NCBI RefSeq assembly: GCF_000372445.1 | Contig: NZ_AQUY01000001.1 | Location: 373,449 to 437,448, forward strand | Origin: Corynebacterium ulceribovis DSM 45146 | GTDB taxonomy: Bacteria; Actinomycetota; Actinomycetes; Mycobacteriales; Mycobacteriaceae | DNA length: 64,000 nt | Direction of reading: 5' to 3' | In this document: positions 1 through 8,745 of the stretch, one piece after another | Numbering within the stretch: the stretch's first letter is position 1 | Layout: every line of letters begins with the position of its first letter | Notes under the pieces: generated by a model | Told to the model about the DNA's origin: nothing | Database searches by the model: none | What the model saw: the letters and a program-made list of their open reading frames with translations, nothing else | Made by a program: the position numbers and the translations under genes

Positions 1-188
1 TTCCAAGCTTCGATAATTGGGGTCAGCTTGTCGGTGTCGTTCTTACCCATTGCAAAGGTAATTGGGCCGCGGGAGTCTTCGTTGCCGCCGGTGTCCTTCT
101 TTGCATCATCGCCGCCGGAGGAGCAGCCAGCCAGCACCAATGCGGATGCTGCGGTGACTGCAATCAGTGAGTTACGTAGTCGAGCCAT
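1..188 (-). CDS. Extracellular sugar-binding lipoprotein of an ABC importer (N-terminal part only)
   Basis: Only the first 62 codons are in the window; the gene runs off the left edge. The translation begins MARLRNSLIAV, has a hydrophobic signal and a lipobox LVLAGC with the lipidated Cys at residue 22. A Ser/Gly/Asp linker follows, then GPITFAMGKNDTDKLTPIIEAW, typical of the start of the mature domain of family 1 solute-binding proteins. A GAAAGG ribosome binding site precedes the ATG. It lies 152 bases downstream of a co-directional UgpC/MsmX-type ATPase, so it is most likely the binding protein of the same importer. By synteny with C. glutamicum this would be a trehalose/maltose-type (Tus-like) system, but the substrate is inference. 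Confidence 0.8.
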   Translation of the reverse strand, partial: MARLRNSLIAVTAASALVLAGCSSGGDDAKKDTGGNEDSRGPITFAMGKNDTDKLTPIIEAW

Positions 189-340
189 GAGGCACACCTT
201 TCGTTAGAGCGCCCCGCAGCTGACAACATTTAGGTTAATTTGCGGTGGCGCAAGGGGTAAAACTTAGCTTAGTGACGGCTAACTGCTTTTGTGTTCAAAA
301 TATCCAATCCGGGTGTAGCCACGCCTAGACCACAGTCGCC

Positions 341-1429
341 TTAATCTGCGTTCAGCCGCACTCCGCTGTCCGGGTCGAAAGCGTGAATATGCTGTGGGTC
401 AATCTCCAGGCGCACTTGCTGCCCTTTGTCTGGCGTTGGTGCATCTCCGAGGCGGCACACTACCGGTTCTTCAATGCTGAGTTCCGGCACCCGGGCGTAA
501 ACATAGGAGTCTGCGCCGAGCTCTTCGACGATGACCACTTCTGCTGCCAAAGCTTGCGGGTTGTCGGTGAGTTTTACGCCTTCTGGTCGCACTCCCACTG
601 TGATGTTGCTACGGCCTTCGAGCCGTTCCGATGGAACTCCTGCTAGCTCAACTTGGTAACCGTCAATAAGCGCAGTGCGCCCGGACACGGTCGCTGGCAG
701 CAGGTTCATGGACGGTGACCCAATGAAACCTGCAACGAAGGCGTTTGCTGGTCGTTCGTACAGTTCTTTCGGTGCGGCGACTTGTTGAAGGTCGCCGAAA
801 TTCAGGACAGCGACGCGGTCGCCCATCGTCATCGCCTCGACCTGATCGTGGGTGACATACACCGTGGTCACGCCCAATTCGCGCTGCAGTTGCGCAATGT
901 GGGCGCGGGTCTGCACACGCAGCTTCGCGTCCAAGTTCGACAGGGGTTCATCCATGAGGAACACCTGCGGGTGGCGGACAATGGCCCGACCCATGGCGAC
1001 GCGTTGCCGCTGACCACCGGACAGATCCTTCGGCTTACGATCCAGGTAAGGGGAGAGGTCCAGCAGGTCCGCTACCTGCTCGACGCGTTCTTTCATTTCG
1101 GCTTTCGGTGTATTCGCTAGCTGCAGCGGGAAGCTCATGTTTTCGCGCACCGACATATGCGGGTAGAGCGCGTAGTCCTGGAACACCATGGCAATGTCGC
1201 GGGCTTTCGGCTCCAAGTCGGTGACGTCCTTGTCGCCGATGTGGATGGCTCCGGAGGTTACTTCCTGCAGACCGGCGAGCATCCGCAGCACCGTCGACTT
1301 ACCGCAGCCGGAGGGGCCGACCAGCACGAGGAACTCGCCGTCGGCAATGTCGAGATTGAGGTTGGTTACCGTCGGTTTGCTCGCCCCCGGATAGGTCAGC
1401 GAAACATCTTTGAAATTGACGGTTGCCAT
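341..1429 (-). CDS. ugpC: Sugar ABC transporter ATP-binding protein, UgpC/MsmX family
   Basis: Cytoplasmic ATPase that energises a carbohydrate importer. From the chosen start MATVNFKDV the Walker A GPSGCGKST lies at residues 38-46. The signature LSGGQRQRVAMGRA, Walker B FLMDEPLSNLD and switch His (YVTHDQVEAM) follow. The last ~120 residues form the OB/TOBE regulatory domain of the MalK/UgpC type. At 362 residues it is full length. A more upstream ATG at 1456 is open, but the ATG at 1429 has GGAGGA six bases before it and gives the usual family N-terminus. It is transcribed toward the substrate-binding lipoprotein. The C. glutamicum counterpart by position would be tusK; the sugar is not determinable here. 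Confidence 0.92.
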   Translation of the reverse strand: MATVNFKDVSLTYPGASKPTVTNLNLDIADGEFLVLVGPSGCGKSTVLRMLAGLQEVTSGAIHIGDKDVTDLEPKARDIAMVFQDYALYPHMSVRENMSFPLQLANTPKAEMKERVEQVADLLDLSPYLDRKPKDLSGGQRQRVAMGRAIVRHPQVFLMDEPLSNLDAKLRVQTRAHIAQLQRELGVTTVYVTHDQVEAMTMGDRVAVLNFGDLQQVAAPKELYERPANAFVAGFIGSPSMNLLPATVSGRTALIDGYQVELAGVPSERLEGRSNITVGVRPEGVKLTDNPQALAAEVVIVEELGADSYVYARVPELSIEEPVVCRLGDAPTPDKGQQVRLEIDPQHIHAFDPDSGVRLNAD

Positions 1430-1538
1430 GTGAAATCCTCCACCGGGGTTGTGCACTGTGATGCCACTTACGGTACCAGTCAGTTTTCATCCGCCGGGAT
1501 GATGCGTCGAAGTCGGGTGCGCCCTAACGTATAAACAC

Positions 1539-2786
1539 ATGGCCGTGAAGTTCGATGACTTATCCGCGAAGGTAACCACCTGGATGCGAGCACATCCGCA
1601 TCTGCTGGTGGACGCACTCATTGGCTTGGCCTTGTCCTTCCTCGCCTACAACACAGACTTCGGTGTGAGCGAAGAATTCTTCGCCGATCAGATGGCTAAT
1701 GCGGACCTGCTTTCCCGCTGGCACGAGTGGCAACGGACCCTCTTGGCAATCTGGATCGTCGCCGCAGGGCTAGTCATCGCCACCTTTCGCACTTGGCCAA
1801 AAATCGGGGTTATCGCTGGTCCAGGGCTGCTGTTGTTGCACCTCCTGGCATTTCCAACTACCCAGTCGGCCTTCATCTTTACCTGCGCAGTGGTCGCGCA
1901 CCTTGGCCGGTTCCTGTCGCCCCCGTGGCGGATGTGGGCCTGGCCGGCACTGGTCGCGGGTATTTCGCTGGCGGTGCTGCTGCGCCCGCTGTACATGTGG
2001 AATAACGAACCGCTGATTATGCGCGCAATCATCATCGTTGTCTCGCTGGTCATGCAAGGTTTCTTCTGGCTCTGGGGGGCCAATAAACGCCGCAATGACC
2101 TCGAACTACAGGAGCTGGAAGAGCGCGCTCTTTTCGCCACCTACGCCGAGCGCACCCGCATCGCCCGCGAAATGCACGACATTGTGGCGCATTCGCTGTC
2201 CGGGATTATCGCCCAGTCCGATGGCGGCCGCTACGCCGGTAAGAAGGACCCGGAAAAGGCAATTGCGGCGTTGGAAACAATTGGCCAGTCGGCGCGGCAA
2301 TCCCTGGAAGAGATGCGCTCGATTCTGTCGGTGCTCCGCGATGAAGAAGGGACAGAGCTGGTCCGCGAGCGCCAGTCGCCACCGGGTATCTCGGCGATTC
2401 CGCGGTTGATTTCCGATACTCAGGCCACCGGTTTGCAGCTGACCTACACCGCTGAGGGCGAGGCCTTTGAACTATCCGAAGCGGCGCAGTTGACCATCTA
2501 CCGCATCATTCAGGAATCGCTGACCAATGTGATTAAACATGCTGGCAATGTTCGCACCACTGTCACGTTGACTTGGTCGGATGATGCCGTGACTGCGCGG
2601 ATTCACAATGAGTCGCCGCTTTACCGGCCAAAAATGCCGCCACCGGGAGCGCAGCGGGGCATTACCGGCATGCGCGAGCGCGTGAAACTGCACGACGGCA
2701 CTTTGGACATCAATACCGTGGTCGGCTACACCGTGACCGCAACCTTGCCGCGAAAAAGTAGCACCCCAGCGTCACACAAGAAATAG
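1539..2786 (+). CDS. Sensor histidine kinase, NarL/HisKA_3 type
   Basis: Membrane sensor kinase of 415 residues. Residues ~15-180 hold about five to six hydrophobic segments. A short coiled region leads to the HisKA_3 dimerisation box RIAREMHDIVAHSLSG with the phosphoacceptor His at about 213. The C-terminal HATPase_c domain has the N-box IIQESLTNVIKHA and the G-box QRGITGMRERV. The response regulator follows 60 bases downstream, and an ABC-2 exporter after that, so the module probably senses envelope or drug stress and controls export. The signal is unknown. No good ribosome binding site precedes the ATG, so a leaderless or weakly initiated transcript is possible. Confidence 0.9.
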   Translation: MAVKFDDLSAKVTTWMRAHPHLLVDALIGLALSFLAYNTDFGVSEEFFADQMANADLLSRWHEWQRTLLAIWIVAAGLVIATFRTWPKIGVIAGPGLLLLHLLAFPTTQSAFIFTCAVVAHLGRFLSPPWRMWAWPALVAGISLAVLLRPLYMWNNEPLIMRAIIIVVSLVMQGFFWLWGANKRRNDLELQELEERALFATYAERTRIAREMHDIVAHSLSGIIAQSDGGRYAGKKDPEKAIAALETIGQSARQSLEEMRSILSVLRDEEGTELVRERQSPPGISAIPRLISDTQATGLQLTYTAEGEAFELSEAAQLTIYRIIQESLTNVIKHAGNVRTTVTLTWSDDAVTARIHNESPLYRPKMPPPGAQRGITGMRERVKLHDGTLDINTVVGYTVTATLPRKSSTPASHKK

Positions 2787-2846
2787 TTACACTGCATCTA
2801 GTTCCCGACTTAGCTCCCGCCCGCCACCCGCTCTGAAAGGCTTCCC

Positions 2847-3557
2847 GTGACCATTACTGTTGCCCTTGTCGACGACCAAATGCTGGTCCGTGCCGGTTTC
2901 GGCATGGTCATCGATAGCCAGGACGACATGTCGGTCGCATGGCAAGCCTCCGATGGTGGCGAAGCGATTGCGCAGCAAAGCGCGTCCCCGGTTGACCTGA
3001 TTCTGATGGATGTGCAGATGCCCGGCACCGACGGAATCACCGCCACCCGCAGCATTGTCGCTGAGCATCCGGACACCCGCGTCGTTGTCCTGACCACCTT
3101 CGACAATGACCAGTATTTGGTCGACGCCATCGCCGCTGGGGCCTCCGGTTTCCTGCTCAAGGACGCTCAACCCGAGGAACTGCTCAGCGCAATCCGCACC
3201 GTCCATTCCGGGGAGTCAGTGCTTGCTGCTGCCTCCACCGCCCGGTTGTTGCGTACCGTTCGTCCGCTTCTTGACGGCCAGAATGGCGTCGCCGCAGGCA
3301 CAGACTCAGGCCCACAATCGGTGCAACGAACTGAGCTGGCGGACCCACTCACTGAGCGCGAAACTGAAATCTTGGAGCTTGTGGCCCGCGGCCGTTCCAA
3401 TGCCGAAATCGCCTCCGACCTCTTCATTTCCTTGCCGACGGTGAAGACGCACGTCTCCCACATACTGGCGAAAACCGGCTCCAGGGACCGCGTCCAAGCA
3501 GTGGTCTTTGCTTTCCGCAATGGGTATGTCTCGCCGGATGAATTGCTGGAGGGCTAA
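2847..3557 (+). CDS. Response regulator, NarL/FixJ (LuxR-HTH) family
   Basis: Partner of the preceding kinase. The receiver domain (1-~120) has acidic pocket D9/D10, phosphoacceptor Asp55 in LILMDVQMPG, and the conserved Lys in FLLKDAQP. A roughly 35-residue linker (GQNGVAAGTDSGPQSV) joins it to the LuxR-type HTH beginning LTERETEILELVARG, with recognition helix SLPTVKTHVSHIL. The start is GTG with GAAAGG seven bases upstream. The 110 bases after the stop carry a palindrome and a direct repeat (3579-3609) that are plausible binding sites for this regulator ahead of the ABC genes. Confidence 0.92.
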   Translation: MTITVALVDDQMLVRAGFGMVIDSQDDMSVAWQASDGGEAIAQQSASPVDLILMDVQMPGTDGITATRSIVAEHPDTRVVVLTTFDNDQYLVDAIAAGASGFLLKDAQPEELLSAIRTVHSGESVLAAASTARLLRTVRPLLDGQNGVAAGTDSGPQSVQRTELADPLTERETEILELVARGRSNAEIASDLFISLPTVKTHVSHILAKTGSRDRVQAVVFAFRNGYVSPDELLEG

Positions 3558-3578
3558 CTGCTCGCTGGAGCATTGGCC

Positions 3579-3609
3579 GAGGGATGAGACGATCATCCTG
3601 AGGGATGAT
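3579..3609. promoter_or_regulatory. Candidate operator: direct repeat plus palindrome before the ABC exporter
   Basis: GAGGGATGA occurs at 3579-3587 and again at 3600-3608, exactly 21 bases apart, about two helical turns. The second copy is also the right half of an 18-base palindrome, ATCATCC-TGAG-GGATGAT (3592-3609). It lies 60 bases before the ABC ATPase start and just after the response regulator gene. NarL-family regulators bind such short inverted or direct repeats as dimers. Assigning the site to this regulator is inference. Confidence 0.45.
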
Positions 3610-3668
3610 TAAGTCAGTTCATCCATAAGCCCGATGGAATGGGCCGTTGAACACGCGAAGCTTAAAGC

Positions 3669-4577
3669 ATGTTCAACGTAGAAAACCTCACCAAGAAGTA
3701 TGGCAACCATACTGCAGTCGACAACCTCAGCTTCACCGTCCCGGACGGTGCCATCACCGGCTTCCTCGGGCCGAATGGTGCCGGCAAGTCCACCACCATG
3801 CGCTGCATGCTCGGTCTGGACCGCATGACCAGTGGCACCGTCACTGTTGACGGTGGCCCGCTGTCTGCCTCCGTTCAGCCCGCCACCACTGTCGGTGCTC
3901 TGCTGGACTCCACCTGGTTCCACCCCGGTCGTACCGCCCACGGCCACGTCCGCGCAGTGGCAGCTGCCGCTGGGCTGCCATCCGCCCGTGCCGATGAGTG
4001 CTTGGAGATGGTTGGCCTCAGCTCCGTCGTCAATAAGCGTGTGGGTGGCTTTTCCCTCGGCATGAAGCAGCGCTTGGGTCTTGCGACCGCACTGCTGGGT
4101 AACCCGCAGAACTTGGTGCTGGATGAACCGGTCAACGGCCTGGATCCAGAAGGTGTGCACTGGATGCGCGATGTGCTGCGCCAGGCGGCGAATGATGGCA
4201 AGGCAGTGCTGGTGTCCTCGCACCTGCTGTCGGAAATGCAGATGATTGCGGACCGGCTGGTGGTCATTGGCCGCGGCAAACTGATCAAGGAAGCATCCCT
4301 CGACGAGTTCATCAATGGCGCCGGGCAGAGCATCCGGATTCACACCGACAACGACGCCAAACTGGTCAGCCACCTGCAGAACCTGAATGTGCCAGTCATT
4401 TCCAGCGAGCTTGGCCTCAAGGTGCAGCTCGACGGACCAATCAAGAACACCAAGACCATTGCGGTTATCGCCCGGGAATTGGACCTGCTGGTCACCCACC
4501 TGTCAGAGGACCGCACTTCGCTGGAAGATGCCTACCTCGCCGCGACGGATAAAGAAACCGTCTACCACACCGTTTAA
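3669..4577 (+). CDS. ABC transporter ATP-binding protein (DrrA/BcrA-like exporter)
   Basis: ATPase of an export system, 302 residues. Walker A GPNGAGKST at ~34-42, signature FSLGMKQRLGLATALLG, Walker B LVLDEPVNGLDPEG and switch His (LVSSHLLSEMQ) are all intact. The C-terminal ~80 residues match the accessory domain of the drug/bacitracin export subfamily. The cognate permease follows 28 bases downstream. Together with the two-component pair upstream, the arrangement is that of stress-induced exporter modules for antimicrobial peptides or drugs; the substrate is unknown. The family N-terminus MFNVENLTKKYG supports the start, although no strong Shine-Dalgarno is visible. Confidence 0.9.
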   Translation: MFNVENLTKKYGNHTAVDNLSFTVPDGAITGFLGPNGAGKSTTMRCMLGLDRMTSGTVTVDGGPLSASVQPATTVGALLDSTWFHPGRTAHGHVRAVAAAAGLPSARADECLEMVGLSSVVNKRVGGFSLGMKQRLGLATALLGNPQNLVLDEPVNGLDPEGVHWMRDVLRQAANDGKAVLVSSHLLSEMQMIADRLVVIGRGKLIKEASLDEFINGAGQSIRIHTDNDAKLVSHLQNLNVPVISSELGLKVQLDGPIKNTKTIAVIARELDLLVTHLSEDRTSLEDAYLAATDKETVYHTV

Positions 4578-4605
4578 TCACACAACTTCCCGAAAGGTCC
4601 CCACA

Positions 4606-5346
4606 ATGTTTGCCGCATTGAAATCCGAACTCATCCGCATTCTGTCCCTGCGTTCCTCGCTCATCTACGCCATTTTGCTCACCGGCACCTTCTACGGCCC
4701 GATGACGCTGTTGGTCGTGTTCTTCGCCAGCGAAGTCAATGCACCAATCGGCATCAGCGAACTGTTCATTGGCTCGATGTTCTTCCTGCCGATTGCCGTG
4801 ATTTTCGGTGCTGCGAGTACCGCCAGCGAAATCCGCCACGGCTCCACCGCACTCAGCTTCCTGGTGCAGCGCCACCGCTGGACGTCCTTAGTCGCCCGCG
4901 TTGTGGCGAACTGGCTATTCATCGCCATCAACTACGTAGTAGGCCTCGGCCTTGCGATCGGCGTCTCCAACTTCAACCCAGCTGGTCTGGAGCTCGGCGA
5001 TAAATTCCTGCCAATGGCCGGCCTCATGCTCGGTTCGGCACTGTTCTGGAACGCTATTGGTGTGGCCACCGGCTTCATTTTCCGTGGCGTTGCCATGGCC
5101 GTCACGCTGCCACTGCTGTGGATTACCGTCGCCGAAACCATGATGGGGGTGCTGCCAGTGAAGTTCTTCGCGGAGCTGGCCACCTGGGCGCCATACGGTT
5201 TGACCACGAGTCAGCTGCCGGGCTGGATTATTGGTAACGAACCGCTGCACTCCCCAGCTCAGATGTTCGGCGTGCTGGCCGCAATCCTAGCCGCGTTCAT
5301 CGCCGCAGGTTGGGCGTTGCACACCCGTCGGGACGTGCTGGCCTAG
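4606..5346 (+). CDS. ABC-2 type permease of the exporter
   Basis: Integral membrane partner of the preceding ATPase, 246 residues with about six hydrophobic segments (first at ~18-40, last at the C terminus before HTRRDVLA). The N-terminal helix FAALKSELIRILSLRSS is the amphipathic coupling start typical of ABC-2 permeases of the lantibiotic-immunity and DrrB-like kinds. The ATG at 4606 has GAAAGG eight bases upstream. The same frame stays open upstream through the end of the ATPase gene, but those residues are out-of-frame shadow. Last gene of the exporter unit; an unrelated gene converges on it. Confidence 0.88.
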   Translation: MFAALKSELIRILSLRSSLIYAILLTGTFYGPMTLLVVFFASEVNAPIGISELFIGSMFFLPIAVIFGAASTASEIRHGSTALSFLVQRHRWTSLVARVVANWLFIAINYVVGLGLAIGVSNFNPAGLELGDKFLPMAGLMLGSALFWNAIGVATGFIFRGVAMAVTLPLLWITVAETMMGVLPVKFFAELATWAPYGLTTSQLPGWIIGNEPLHSPAQMFGVLAAILAAFIAAGWALHTRRDVLA

Positions 5347-5358
5347 GGCGGCCAAGCG

Positions 5359-6147
5359 TTAACCTAACAGCTGTGCCTTTTCCACGTCAGCCAAGTGCGC
5401 CAACCGTGGTGCTGAACCGGCTCGCACTACAACTGCCGAACCGCCCACAGCCCATGGCGCCGCCACAGTTGCCAACCACGCGGACGGACTAAAGCGGCCG
5501 TCTGCATCCAACCAACCCGACGACAGCAGACGGGCACCATTAACCAGCTCCACCTCGGAGCTGGTTTTTTGCTTTTCGACGGTGTGGGCGAGCTCAGCCT
5601 CCGACATGCCTGGCACCAGGGATCGCGCGGTGTTCGGCTTACCGCCGAAGTAGGCATCTGGCTGAATCCGCACGTCGGGTGCAAAGTCCATGACACCAAA
5701 CGGAACTTCGCCGCCGCATTCGGCAACCCCACGACCGAAAGCATCATCGGTGAGCACCGCAACTTCCACACCTGGGACGGCTTCTTCCCAAGCGTCCAGC
5801 TTTTCGACGGTCGTGAATACCCATTGCGGTGCGGCCCCGGCACCAGTACCAGCACCAGCACCTGCGGCGCCAGCGGCGAAATCTTCTGGCAGCACCGGCA
5901 GCACCTCAATCTCTGCTCGCCACGCGCCAACCAGCAGGCAGCCTGCCTGCCAGATCACCGGCAAGTCCACGGCAATGGCATCGCCAGGGGCAAGACCGCA
6001 GTCGGTGCGTAGTAGGTTCGCGATTTTTGCAGCCCAGTTCTCCAGCGTTGCACCAGAGAGCTCGGTGCGGCCCCCGGTCACTTCGTCGTAGCAGGTCAAG
6101 CGGGGCGCAGCTGCGTCCGCCGTCAACAAATCGTCAAAAAGCGACAT
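5359..6147 (-). CDS. TIGR03089 family protein (truncated adenylate-forming-enzyme relative)
   Basis: Actinobacterial protein of 262 residues resembling the N-terminal half of AMP-dependent acyl-CoA synthetases. It has the hallmark segments ENWAAKIANLLRTDCGLAPGD and LPVIWQAGCLLVGAWRAE but lacks the acyl-activating P-loop and C-terminal domain. An Ala/Gly-rich stretch at ~92-106 (AAGAAGAGAGTGAGAA) is low-complexity. It follows lcpA by 17 bases in the same direction with TAGGAG before the ATG, so it is co-transcribed. Rv3268 sits beside the LCP gene Rv3267 in M. tuberculosis in the same way. Biochemical function is unknown. Confidence 0.82.
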   Translation of the reverse strand: MSLFDDLLTADAAAPRLTCYDEVTGGRTELSGATLENWAAKIANLLRTDCGLAPGDAIAVDLPVIWQAGCLLVGAWRAEIEVLPVLPEDFAAGAAGAGAGTGAGAAPQWVFTTVEKLDAWEEAVPGVEVAVLTDDAFGRGVAECGGEVPFGVMDFAPDVRIQPDAYFGGKPNTARSLVPGMSEAELAHTVEKQKTSSEVELVNGARLLSSGWLDADGRFSPSAWLATVAAPWAVGGSAVVVRAGSAPRLAHLADVEKAQLLG

Positions 6148-6163
6148 GGCTGGAGGCTCCTAT

Positions 6164-7807
6164 CTAGTTAACGCACCGCGGACCATTTTGATCCGCAACA
6201 ATCTTCTCCGGCACGTCGGACTTTTCCACGGGGCTACCTTGGGTGCCGACGACATCAGCAGGGTTAGCTGGTGTGTTCGTCGTGCCGTCCGCGGAAGGTT
6301 CCGGTGTTTGCCCGATTGGGGTGAAGGTGCCGTTGATGCCTGGGCCGTTGTAGTCCGGTGCAAGCATCACTTTGACGGTACCGGCTGGGACAGAAGGGTC
6401 TTCCTCCACGGGCAGGCCACCGAGTTCGTAGGCGACTCGCTGGGCGCCGGCGTCATCTGAACGGGCAGCCAAAACGCGCGACTTAGGTTGCTGTTCGACG
6501 ATGTCAGCAAGGCCAGGCGCATAACCGAGTTGGGCGAGGCCGCCGGAGACAATGGTGGCCAGACCTGGGTAGCCAGAGCCGTCCAGCACCTGCACGGTGT
6601 AGTCGGATTCGGTGACTGCCGGTGGGGTGGTTGTGGTGGAGGTCGGTGGGGCTTCGCTGTCACGCATGTGTTCCGGCAGCAGGTCCTTAAAGTACTTCTG
6701 GACTTGGGCTTTGTCGACGGTGACGATGGATTCGCCGTAGTCGCCGGTGCCGTCCATGGAGGTCACCGGGATGGTTTCGAAGGAGACGTCGCCAGCGGTC
6801 AGGCTTTGCATTTGGGTGGCAAAGGCGATGGGGTCCCAGTCGTTGTCGAGGACGACGGAGCGCTCGGCGGCGCGACCAAGTTCGTTGAGTTTAGTCGGGT
6901 TGGCCAGCACGTTTGCTGACAGCATGGAGCCGGTCATGGAGGCCAGGAATGCTTGCTGCCGGGCGATGCGGTCAAGGTCGCCGCGGGGCAGGCCATGGCG
7001 TTGGCGGACGAAGCTGAGGGCTTCGGCGCCGGAGAGTCGCTGCCGGCCGGCTTTGAAGTTGGCGCCGGAGTATGGGTCGTTGACGGCGTCGTTGAGGCAG
7101 ACTTCCACACCGCCGACAGCATCGGTGACCAGCACAAAGCCGAGCAGACCGACTTCGGCGTAGTGGTCGATGGTCACGCCGGTGAGGTTTTGCACAGTAT
7201 CAATGAGGGCTTTTCGGGCAGCCTCGGATGCTTTGCGGTTGACATCGGCGTCGGAGCTGACGGCATCGGTTTCGGAAATTTCGACACCGGAGTCTTGGGC
7301 GATGCGCTGCATTTCTTGGAAGCGGGTCATGCCGTAGACACCGTTGATTTTGGTGTTACCGAAGTCGGTGGTTTCGACGTAGGTGTCGCGGGGGATGGAC
7401 ACAGCTGTTGCGGAGGAACCGTCGTTTGGAATCCGCATGAGGATGAGTGTGTCGGTGTTGGTGCCTTCTTCGTCGCCGGCGTGCAGCATGTCGGTTTCGG
7501 CTTGGGTAAGGGGTTTGCCTTGGGCGTCTACGCGGGAGTCGACACCGACGAGGAGGATGTCGGTGGAGCCGTCTTTGTTTTCGCCGAGGGACAGGTCGCC
7601 GCCTTTGGATAGGCCGGAGACATTGTTACCGATGGTGGTGTAGCCGACGCCTGCCAGGGATAGCAGTCCGACGCTGAGCAGGCCGAGTGCGGCGCGGCCG
7701 GGCAGTGGCCAGGCTTGCTTCGCGCGGCGTTGTTGCGGCGGAGCTGACTGAATCGTGCGGTTGTGCCGGCCTGTGCGTGGTCGGGGTTTCCGCGATTCTT
7801 CGGACAA
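6164..7807 (-). CDS. lcpA: LCP-family cell-wall ligase (LytR-CpsA-Psr), LcpA-like
   Basis: Membrane-anchored phosphotransferase that in Corynebacteriales attaches arabinogalactan to peptidoglycan. A basic cytoplasmic tail is followed by one transmembrane helix (~33-53), then the LCP domain (LLVGVDSR, TLILMRIPN, VSIPRDTYVE, and the basic FVRQRHGLPRGDLDR). A Thr-rich linker leads to a C-terminal LytR_C domain (~385-485) and a low-complexity tail. I chose the TTG at 7807 because AGGAG lies seven bases upstream. A TTG at 7831 is also open but has a poorly spaced site. It is divergent from rmlD-wbbL, which make the linker it acts on. C. glutamicum LcpA and Mtb Rv3267 are the positional equivalents. 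Confidence 0.9.
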   Translation of the reverse strand: MSEESRKPRPRTGRHNRTIQSAPPQQRRAKQAWPLPGRAALGLLSVGLLSLAGVGYTTIGNNVSGLSKGGDLSLGENKDGSTDILLVGVDSRVDAQGKPLTQAETDMLHAGDEEGTNTDTLILMRIPNDGSSATAVSIPRDTYVETTDFGNTKINGVYGMTRFQEMQRIAQDSGVEISETDAVSSDADVNRKASEAARKALIDTVQNLTGVTIDHYAEVGLLGFVLVTDAVGGVEVCLNDAVNDPYSGANFKAGRQRLSGAEALSFVRQRHGLPRGDLDRIARQQAFLASMTGSMLSANVLANPTKLNELGRAAERSVVLDNDWDPIAFATQMQSLTAGDVSFETIPVTSMDGTGDYGESIVTVDKAQVQKYFKDLLPEHMRDSEAPPTSTTTTPPAVTESDYTVQVLDGSGYPGLATIVSGGLAQLGYAPGLADIVEQQPKSRVLAARSDDAGAQRVAYELGGLPVEEDPSVPAGTVKVMLAPDYNGPGINGTFTPIGQTPEPSADGTTNTPANPADVVGTQGSPVEKSDVPEKIVADQNGPRCVN

Positions 7808-7866
7808 AGTCTTGCTCCTCGGGGTGGTCAATCGCCTTCAAGCTATTTTTCGACAATAGTGGAACT

Positions 7867-8739
7867 ATGCGCATAATCATTGTTGGCGCCGCAGGGCAAT
7901 TGGGAACTGCGTTGCGTCGAACTGCTCCGACAGGCCTTAACGTGGTGGAACTCACACGCTCGGATGTGGATATTTCCGATGAGCGGCAGGTGCTGGCGCA
8001 TCCCGCGTTTGTCGGTGCGGATGTAGTTATTAACTGCGCAGCTTACACCGCTGTCGATAATGCGGAAAAGCCTGAGCAGCGCGACATTGCTTTTGCGGTC
8101 AACGCGTTGGGTGCGGAGTTGTTGGCGCGCCGGGCCGCGGCGGAGGGCGCATTTGTTGTGCAGGTGTCGACGGATTATGTCTTTGGCAGTGATACGCAGC
8201 GCCTAGCTGCGCGGTCGCCGTGGCCGGTGGATGCGCCGACGGTGCCGGAGACGGTGTACGGGGCGAGCAAGTTGGCGGGGGAGCGTGCGGTGCGTGCGGC
8301 GTGTCCGCACAGTGCCATTGTGCGAACTGCCTGGGTGTTTTCTGGGCCAACGCAGCCAGATGCGCCGTGTTTTGTGACGACAATGATGCGGCTGGCGGCG
8401 AGCGGGCGGGATATTTCGGTGGTCAACGATCAGTTCGGCAATCCCACGTTTGTTGATGATTTGGCGCGCGGTATCTGGGCTCTTGCTGCGGCCAGCGTGC
8501 CCGGTGTGTTCCATGCCACGGGTTCCGGTGTGGCGACCTGGTACGACTTGGCGGTTGCCACCTTTGAGCTTATTGACGCTAATCCGCGTCGTATTTCGCC
8601 AGTGACCTCGGAGGAGTATCCGCGACCGGCCCCGCGGCCGAAGTGGTCAGTTTTGGATGATTCTGCGTGGTTGGCCAGTGGTTTTGAGCCATTGCCGTCG
8701 TGGCGAGACGGACTTCGTCGTTCCTTGGAAGTAGGGTGA
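7867..8739 (+). CDS. rmlD: dTDP-4-dehydrorhamnose reductase
   Basis: Makes dTDP-L-rhamnose, the donor for the rhamnose of the arabinogalactan linker unit. The N-terminal nucleotide-binding motif is GAAGQLGTAL (residues ~7-16). The catalytic pair of the SDR fold is YGASK, and VSTDYVFG precedes it. With 290 residues it is the usual size. The ATG at 7867 gives the canonical start MRIIIVGAAGQ; the open frame further upstream lies in lcpA territory. Followed after six bases by wbbL. No strong ribosome binding site is seen, so translation may be leaderless. Confidence 0.92.
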   Translation: MRIIIVGAAGQLGTALRRTAPTGLNVVELTRSDVDISDERQVLAHPAFVGADVVINCAAYTAVDNAEKPEQRDIAFAVNALGAELLARRAAAEGAFVVQVSTDYVFGSDTQRLAARSPWPVDAPTVPETVYGASKLAGERAVRAACPHSAIVRTAWVFSGPTQPDAPCFVTTMMRLAASGRDISVVNDQFGNPTFVDDLARGIWALAAASVPGVFHATGSGVATWYDLAVATFELIDANPRRISPVTSEEYPRPAPRPKWSVLDDSAWLASGFEPLPSWRDGLRRSLEVG

Positions 8740-8745
8740 TTCCCC

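Noticed and set aside
3609..4499. A 296-codon minus-strand open frame opposite the ABC ATPase
   Set aside because: Shadow of a gene with all ABC motifs; Gln/His-rich translation without domain features.
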